From positions 2,356,001-2,420,000 of the forward strand of contig NZ_AP028055.1 in NCBI RefSeq assembly GCF_040365225.1: DNA of 64,000 nucleotides, given 5' to 3'. Numbering within the stretch: position 1 is the first letter of the stretch; the number at the start of each line of letters is the position of its first letter. This stretch comes from Bacteroides sedimenti (GTDB lineage Bacteria; Bacteroidota; Bacteroidia; Bacteroidales; Bacteroidaceae). Of the stretch, positions 58,528-64,000 are shown piece by piece. The position numbers were made by a program, and so were the translations under genes. The notes under the pieces are model-generated. The model saw only the letters and a program-made list of their open reading frames with translations, had not been told where the DNA came from and searched no databases.

Positions 58528-60567
58528 ATGAAGAAACTTGTAACCTTATTACTCTTGCTGGTTTCAGTCATCGGCGCGACATCAGCACAAGAATTTACAA
58601 CCAAGTATGGAAAAGTGACCAAGGACGAACTCGCCATGAAAAGCTATTCCAAAGATACAACCGCATCAGCTGTTATACTTTATAAAACGCTTGATGTATG
58701 CTATTTTTATAACGATGCCATCGGAAATTTTGAGATAGAATATTATTACGAAGCAAAAATAAAAGTACTGAAACCTGATGGAGTTAATAAGGCAAATATT
58801 TCAATTCCATTTTACGACACTGGTAAGAGCGGTTCATCCAGAGAACGTGTCTCTAAAATAGAAGCGTTTGCCTACAACATGGAAAATGGCAAAATTCAGA
58901 AAACAAAGATGGAAAAGAATTACATCTTTGAAGAACAATCAAGTCCAGTCTACAAAAGGGTTAAATTTACCATCCCGGTAGTAAAAGAGGGTACTGTGAT
59001 TGAGTATAAATATAAATTATCATCACCTTTCTGGGCAAACTTGAATGACATGGAAATCCAGGAAGACATACCTGTGGTCTATGCAAAATATCAAGTTCGC
59101 ATTCCTGAATATTTTTTCTTTAATATTGACACTAGAGGGTACGAACGTTTAAAGACAGAAGATATCCGCACCAATGAAACTTTCATGGTGCAGACAAGCA
59201 ATGGCACAAGACAACCGGTAACAAGCAATTCACGCCAGTTGACCTTTATTGCCAATGAGCTTTCTGCCCTGAAAGACGAACCTAATGTGTGGTGTTCAAA
59301 TGATTTCTGCACTAAAGTAACCTTTGAATTAAGAGGAATTCAGTTCCCCTTCTCTGCTTATGAACCATATACCAATACTTGGGAGAAAATTGAGGAACTT
59401 CTCAAAAAAGAAGATGGTTTTGGAGACATGCTTAAGCTTAAAAATCCATATAAGGATGAGATGGGAGCACTTAATCTGTCGAACCTGTCACAACAAGAAA
59501 AAATCCGGGCAATTTTTCAGCTGTTAAGAAAGAAAATGAGCTGGAACGGCAATTATGCTTTCTTTGGAAACGAAACCAAAAAAGCGATTAAAAACGGAAC
59601 GGGAAACAATGCCGATATGAACTTCGTTTTAATCAGCATGCTGAAAGATGCAGGACTTAATGCATTCCCGGTAATGATGAGTACCCGGGACAGGGGAAGA
59701 CTTCCTTATACTTACCCAAGCATAAATAAGCTGAACACCTTTATCGTGGGTATTAATGACACAGACAGCACAGCCGTTTTTCTGGATGGTTCTGTCAAAT
59801 ATGGCGATATAAACGTTATTCCATCAACGTTAATGGTAGATAGGGCCAGAACCTATAACACAAACAGTCCGGGCAGTTGGGTTGATTTAACCTCTATCGG
59901 CCGACATTCAATTAACTCGTTTATCAAAGGTAGAATTACTGCTGACGGAAAACTTGAAGGAGAAAGAAGTTCAGCATATAGTGGACTAAATGCAGCAAGC
60001 TTCCGCTCAGAGTTCAAAGCATCCAAAGACAGCGCCACATATATTCAGGAAATGGAAACCGAGAACGGCATTTCTGTAAAAGGATTCGTTTGCGAGGAAC
60101 TGGAGACCCTATCCCCCAATGTTAAAGAAAAAGTTTCATTCAATAAAGAAATCAGCAGCAATGATGAACACATCTATCTAAATCCGATGATCTTCCCTCA
60201 TCTCACCAAAAACCCGTTCACCAGTGAAACCCGGAAGCTCCCCATCGAATTTAGTTACCCGAATACCTTCAAACTTGCTTGTATCTTGGATATCCCAGAA
60301 GGGTATCAGGTAGAAGAATTACCAAAATCGGCAAAATTGAATCTGGAAAAACAAGGATGCGATTGTAGTTACAACATTCAGGTAATCAATAATCAAATAC
60401 ATCTGAGATATGTTTTCACACTTCAAAGAATCATGTATTCTACAGATGAATATCCATCTCTCCGCAATTTCTGGGGAACAGTTATGAATAAGAATAATGA
60501 GCAGATTGTACTGAAGAAGATTACCTCACAAAATACACAACCTGCACAACAGACTTCACAACAATAA
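58528..60567 (+). CDS. Secreted DUF3857 protein with a catalytically dead transglutaminase-like domain, copy 2
   Basis: 679 aa with a signal peptide (MKKLVTLLLLLVSVIGATSAQ). Same architecture and length as copy 1, with long shared blocks (KEGTVIEYKYKLSSP, KDEPNVWCSNDFCTKVTFEL, NTFIVGIND, SPGSWVDLTSIGRHS, HIYLNPMIFPHLTKN). The catalytic Cys site reads GTGNNADMNF (Ala near 361), so this copy is also inactive as a transglutaminase. The tail is Gln/Thr-rich (NTQPAQQTSQQ). It lies 63 bp after copy 1 and 15 bp before copy 3. Tandem duplication is the simplest origin; function unknown. Confidence 0.85.
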   Translation: MKKLVTLLLLLVSVIGATSAQEFTTKYGKVTKDELAMKSYSKDTTASAVILYKTLDVCYFYNDAIGNFEIEYYYEAKIKVLKPDGVNKANISIPFYDTGKSGSSRERVSKIEAFAYNMENGKIQKTKMEKNYIFEEQSSPVYKRVKFTIPVVKEGTVIEYKYKLSSPFWANLNDMEIQEDIPVVYAKYQVRIPEYFFFNIDTRGYERLKTEDIRTNETFMVQTSNGTRQPVTSNSRQLTFIANELSALKDEPNVWCSNDFCTKVTFELRGIQFPFSAYEPYTNTWEKIEELLKKEDGFGDMLKLKNPYKDEMGALNLSNLSQQEKIRAIFQLLRKKMSWNGNYAFFGNETKKAIKNGTGNNADMNFVLISMLKDAGLNAFPVMMSTRDRGRLPYTYPSINKLNTFIVGINDTDSTAVFLDGSVKYGDINVIPSTLMVDRARTYNTNSPGSWVDLTSIGRHSINSFIKGRITADGKLEGERSSAYSGLNAASFRSEFKASKDSATYIQEMETENGISVKGFVCEELETLSPNVKEKVSFNKEISSNDEHIYLNPMIFPHLTKNPFTSETRKLPIEFSYPNTFKLACILDIPEGYQVEELPKSAKLNLEKQGCDCSYNIQVINNQIHLRYVFTLQRIMYSTDEYPSLRNFWGTVMNKNNEQIVLKKITSQNTQPAQQTSQQ

Positions 60568-60582
60568 AATACTTGCTTGATT

Positions 60583-62490
60583 ATGCTTAACAAAAGAATA
60601 AAATCGTTACTATTTTCTTTGTTGATTCTAAGTACAGGATTTGCACAGGACAAACTAGCACTACCCGAAATACCCGATTCTCTAAAGGAGAATGCCAATT
60701 CGATAGTAGTAAGCTATATAAGGGATATTAACTATCTGTCGGATGTTTCCGCCGAAGAGAAGAACAGTTCCATCATAACAATCCTGAACAGTAAAGGGGA
60801 AAGTGAAGCCGGTTTTGGCTGTAGCACCGATATGTTCAGCGAATTGAAAGATTTCCGTGGAGTTATTTACGACGCCACCGGTAAACAAATACGTAAGATC
60901 AAAAAATCGGAATTGAGGTTTTCTGAATATACCGAAAGTTTGGCAGATGATAGCAGACACTATTATTTTGAACCCGATATCGCCAATTATCCGGTCACCA
61001 TCAAGTACGAATGGGAGATAAAGCATAAAAATGGATTGATTGGCCTACCTCCCTTTTTCCCTCAGGGCAGTTTCAACCAGTCAGTGATTAAGGCTGAGTA
61101 TCGTCTCCACGCGCCAGATAAAGTTGAATTCTTGTTCAAGGCGGTTAACATGAATGAAAAGCCTGAAGCTGTTAACGAGAAAGGAAACTCATATCAGCGA
61201 TGGGGAGTGGCCAATATCAAAGCAATTGAAAACGAACCTTACACAAAACCGGCAACCGAGCTAATTCCAAAACTTTATTTAGGCCCACGAAACTTTACCT
61301 TCGACAAAACCAAAGGTGAAATGAGTAACTGGAAAACTTATGGGATGTGGCTATTTGGTTTGTTAAAGGACAGGGACATACTGTCTGATGCCAATAAAAA
61401 GAAAATTGCGGAACTGACCAAAGATTGCAAAACAGACTACGACAAGGTGAAGATCTTATATGATTATCTGGCAAAAACCACCAGATACGTAAGCATCCAA
61501 CTGGGTATAGGCGGCCAACAACCTATGCCTGCCGAAGAGGTGGCAAAAACCGGTTTCGGCGATTGTAAGGCGCTCTCCAACTACATGCGGGCCATGCTCA
61601 AGGAAGTTGGAATCCCTTCCACCTATACAGTTATCAGCACCGAGAATAAAAGACTGCTTAAAGATTATGCCAGTGCAAATCAGATGAATCATGTCATCCT
61701 TCAGGTTCCTCTGCCGGAAAGAACCCTTTGGCTGGAATGCACAAATCCAGATTATCCTTTGGGTTATGTTCACGAAGACATTGCCGGACACGATGCCTTG
61801 TTGGTTAAAGAAACAGGCGGAGAAATTGTCACTTTACCAACCTACAAGGATTCACTGAATACCGAAAATCACAATGTTTTAATTACTATTACGGAACAAG
61901 GAAATGCCACTGCAAAGGTTACACGTGTAAGTAAACTTCTTCAGTACGAGAACATGTTTATCTTCAGCAAATTATCTCCTACAAAACAGATCGATTTTTT
62001 GAGAGAAAGGGTGCAGCTGCCACAGGCAAGAGTAAACAACATCAGCTTCAAGGAAGAGAAAACTGCAAATCCTTTATTTACTGTAAATTACAATGTAGAT
62101 TGCGAAAAATATGGAAGCAAAACCGGAAATCGCCTCTTTGTACCAATAAATGTTTTCCGTGGAGGGCTTCCCAGACTAACCGTGAAGAAGAGAGTCAGTC
62201 CTATTTTAGTAAATTCCGGATTTCTTGACAGCGACACAATTACGCTGGAAATTCCCAAAAACTACGTAATAGAGTCATTGCCAAAACTACCTGTTATGGA
62301 GAAAAAATTTGGAAAATTCAGCTCTATTATTTCTCCTATGGGCGATAAAATTGTGATTATAAATCAGCTATCACTCCTCTCAGGAGAATATGACGCAGAA
62401 CAATATCCGGAATTTGCAGCTTTCTGCAAAGAGGTATCCAATGCCTATGCCAGTAAAATAATACTAAAAAAGAAAGAACAGACATTATAA
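60583..62490 (+). CDS. Secreted DUF3857 protein with an intact transglutaminase-like triad, copy 3
   Basis: 635 aa from the ATG at 60583; the frame reaches a TTG at 60577. Signal peptide MLNKRIKSLLFSLLILSTGFAQ. DUF3857 region (about 40-250) with YEWEIKHKNGLIGLPPFFPQGSF. Transglutaminase core with Cys near 328 (KTGFGDCKALSNYM), His near 370 (QMNHVILQV) and Asp in ECTNPDYPLGYV, the expected order for an active enzyme. It is only distantly similar to copies 1 and 2, which lack these residues, and is encoded 15 bp after copy 2. Likely peptidase or amidase in the periplasm, perhaps assisted by the two inactive relatives; substrate unknown. Confidence 0.87.
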   Translation: MLNKRIKSLLFSLLILSTGFAQDKLALPEIPDSLKENANSIVVSYIRDINYLSDVSAEEKNSSIITILNSKGESEAGFGCSTDMFSELKDFRGVIYDATGKQIRKIKKSELRFSEYTESLADDSRHYYFEPDIANYPVTIKYEWEIKHKNGLIGLPPFFPQGSFNQSVIKAEYRLHAPDKVEFLFKAVNMNEKPEAVNEKGNSYQRWGVANIKAIENEPYTKPATELIPKLYLGPRNFTFDKTKGEMSNWKTYGMWLFGLLKDRDILSDANKKKIAELTKDCKTDYDKVKILYDYLAKTTRYVSIQLGIGGQQPMPAEEVAKTGFGDCKALSNYMRAMLKEVGIPSTYTVISTENKRLLKDYASANQMNHVILQVPLPERTLWLECTNPDYPLGYVHEDIAGHDALLVKETGGEIVTLPTYKDSLNTENHNVLITITEQGNATAKVTRVSKLLQYENMFIFSKLSPTKQIDFLRERVQLPQARVNNISFKEEKTANPLFTVNYNVDCEKYGSKTGNRLFVPINVFRGGLPRLTVKKRVSPILVNSGFLDSDTITLEIPKNYVIESLPKLPVMEKKFGKFSSIISPMGDKIVIINQLSLLSGEYDAEQYPEFAAFCKEVSNAYASKIILKKKEQTL

Positions 62491-62580
62491 AACTGAGAAA
62501 AACGTAATATATTCGGCTTGGTTGTCCAGCAATTAAAGCCTTCTGTGAAATCGGAATTATATTCTGCACAGCATCAACAA

Positions 62581-62626
62581 ATGTTTCGTACTTAAAGATT
62601 CGCTCTTTTGTACGAAACATTTTTTA
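62581..62626 (+). terminator. Terminator of the DUF3857 unit
   Basis: ATGTTTCGTAC (62581-62591) pairs with GTACGAAACAT (62610-62620), with AAAGA/TCTTT extending the stem inward, followed by six T. Confidence 0.9.
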
Positions 62627-62712
62627 TTGTTCTTCAGCAATCTGATAATATTCCCTTAAAATAATTAAATGATTCACGCATGAACATCTGTTTTTTTATT
62701 ACTTTTACGAAA

Positions 62713-62729
62713 TGAAACGATTCGTTTCA
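62713..62729. promoter_or_regulatory. TGAAACGA-T-TCGTTTCA inverted repeat upstream of recJ
   Basis: Perfect 8-bp arms around one base. A -7-like box TACTTTTA (62700-62707) precedes it, so the repeat would sit at the transcription start. The shape resembles LacI/PurR-family operators. A GCCC/GGGC hairpin follows at about 62735-62750. Confidence 0.4.
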
Positions 62730-62803
62730 ACACCGCCCGTTAAAGGGCATTTGTCTCCTCGCTGAGACGCTCTCGAACAGATAAGAAAAAAATAAAATAT
62801 ATA

Positions 62804-64000
62804 ATGAGTCACAAATGGAATTATCAATCCCCGACATCAGAACAGAACGAAGCGAGCCAGGCATTAACAGATGAATTGGGAATCAGTCCCATTCTGGCAA
62901 GACTTCTTGTGCAACGAGGAATTGAGAGTGCTGAAGAGGCCAAGAAATTCTTTCGTCCACAACTCCATGATCTCCATGACCCTTTCCTGATGAAAGACAT
63001 GGATGTGGCTGTTGAGAGGCTAAACCGAGCCATGGGGCGGAAAGAACGAATTATGATTTACGGAGATTATGATGTAGACGGAACAACTGCTGTTGCGCTC
63101 GTTTATAAGTTTATCCAGCAGTTTTATTCAAATATAGATTACTACATCCCCGACCGCTACAACGAAGGATATGGAGTTTCCGTTCAGGGAATTGATTATG
63201 CTGCCGAAACGGGAGTAAGCCTAATCATTGTACTCGATTGTGGCATTAAAGCTGTAGATGAAATTGCCTATTCCTGTGAAAAAGGGATTGATTTCATTAT
63301 TTGCGATCACCACGTTCCAGACAATGTACTTCCACCTGCGGTTGCCATTCTGAACGCCAAAAGAGAAGACAACACTTATCCATACACACACCTTTCAGGC
63401 TGTGGAGTAGGGTTCAAATTCATGCAGGCCTTTGCTAAAAGTAATGGCATAGACTTTCATCATCTCACACCGCTGCTTGATTTGGTAGCAGTGAGCATTG
63501 CTTCGGATATTGTTCCAATTATGGGAGAAAACCGCATCTTGGCTTATCACGGATTAAAGCAGCTTAATTCAAACCCCAGCATAGGTTTGAAAGCAATAAT
63601 CGATATTTGCGGACTAAGCGAGAAAGAGATCACGATGAGTGACATCGTTTTCAAAATAGGTCCGCGCATCAATGCTTCAGGACGAATTCAGAACGGAAAA
63701 GAGGCCGTTGATCTGCTTACAGAAAAAGACTTCTCACTGGCTTTGGAAAAAAGCAACCTGATTAATCAGTATAATGAAACCCGCAAAGACCTTGACAAGA
63801 GCATGACCGAAGAGGCCAATAAGATAGTTGACCACTTGGAAGGTCTTGAAAACAGGCGTTCCATTGTGCTCTTCAACGAAGACTGGCACAAAGGAGTTAT
63901 TGGCATCGTTGCTTCAAGATTGACAGAAATCTATTATCGCCCAGCAGTTGTGCTTACCCGTACGGACAATCTCGCAACCGGTTCCGCCCGTTCTGTTTCC
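62804..64000 (+). CDS. recJ: Single-stranded-DNA-specific exonuclease RecJ, N-terminal part (cut by window edge)
   Basis: 399 codons are visible of a protein usually about 570 long. RecJ degrades single-stranded DNA 5' to 3' in recombination and repair. The DHH-phosphatase motifs are in order: DYDVDGTTAVAL near 88, IVLDCGIKAVDE near 146, ICDHHVP near 166, and ASDIVP near 233. They are followed by GPRINASGRI and the start of the DHHA1 region (WHKGVIGIVASRL). The ATG at 62804 is chosen for the canonical start MSHKWNY. The frame stays open to base 64000. It follows the DUF3857 terminator by about 180 bp, so it has its own promoter. Confidence 0.95.
   Translation, partial: MSHKWNYQSPTSEQNEASQALTDELGISPILARLLVQRGIESAEEAKKFFRPQLHDLHDPFLMKDMDVAVERLNRAMGRKERIMIYGDYDVDGTTAVALVYKFIQQFYSNIDYYIPDRYNEGYGVSVQGIDYAAETGVSLIIVLDCGIKAVDEIAYSCEKGIDFIICDHHVPDNVLPPAVAILNAKREDNTYPYTHLSGCGVGFKFMQAFAKSNGIDFHHLTPLLDLVAVSIASDIVPIMGENRILAYHGLKQLNSNPSIGLKAIIDICGLSEKEITMSDIVFKIGPRINASGRIQNGKEAVDLLTEKDFSLALEKSNLINQYNETRKDLDKSMTEEANKIVDHLEGLENRRSIVLFNEDWHKGVIGIVASRLTEIYYRPAVVLTRTDNLATGSARSVS

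Overview
The window looks like a stretch of chromosome from a member of the Bacteroidales, most likely Bacteroides or a close relative. The evidence is the recurring -7 box TAnnTTTG (often with TTTG about 19-21 bp upstream), a hybrid two-component regulator, the RprXY pair, a long pyruvate:ferredoxin oxidoreductase, an EF-G paralogue of the Bacteroides EF-G2 type, and many secreted proteins with short Sec signals ending in AQ. I see no rRNA, tRNA, CRISPR array, transposase or phage gene. Most of it is ordinary core genome with small accessory patches.

Layout. 1-14 kb: the 3' end of purL, an orphan hybrid two-component regulator, two secreted GHL10-family glycosidases on either side of uvrA, a small beta-barrel protein with a small membrane protein, and an ATP-grasp-like protein. 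14-30 kb is energy and amino-acid metabolism: an ATPase, nifJ, a patatin, a CPA2 antiporter, a secreted C1 peptidase, the etfB-etfA-acyl-CoA dehydrogenase operon, threonine aldolase and pdxH. 30-35 kb: a TIGR02757 protein, a lipoprotein plus subtilase pair, and an ECF sigma factor locus. 35-48 kb is housekeeping: groSL, hisS, a transglutaminase-like protein, a Zn peptidase, the mtaB-acyltransferase-glycosyltransferase-mgsA operon, a small lipoprotein, rpsF-rpsR-rplI and a MarR regulator. 48-64 kb: rprXY, the EF-G2-like gene, hemW, a split LysO exporter, a repeat-rich non-coding island, three tandem DUF3857 proteins, and the 5' part of recJ.

Genes that appear to work together: NifJ supplies reduced ferredoxin and acetyl-CoA, while the ETF pair and its acyl-CoA dehydrogenase form one electron-transfer unit. 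The small lipoprotein at 30.9 kb resembles the prodomain of the subtilase encoded just after it. The ECF sigma factor, a two-helix membrane protein translationally coupled to it, and a divergent DUF6249-like membrane protein look like one regulon, because both divergent upstream regions carry TGTAACC-N15-CGTC.

The most unusual items are: the compound 533-bp repeat island at 55529-56061, bounded by 31-nt inverted repeats made of the 9-mer AAGTCRCGC; a four-box TGTACA array with exact 22-bp spacing; a 45-nt degenerate copy of the nifJ 3' end that now supplies the tail of the convergent patatin gene; two pseudo-transglutaminases beside an apparently active paralogue; and the stand-alone prodomain-like lipoprotein. 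All family assignments were made by eye from motifs; no database search was run.
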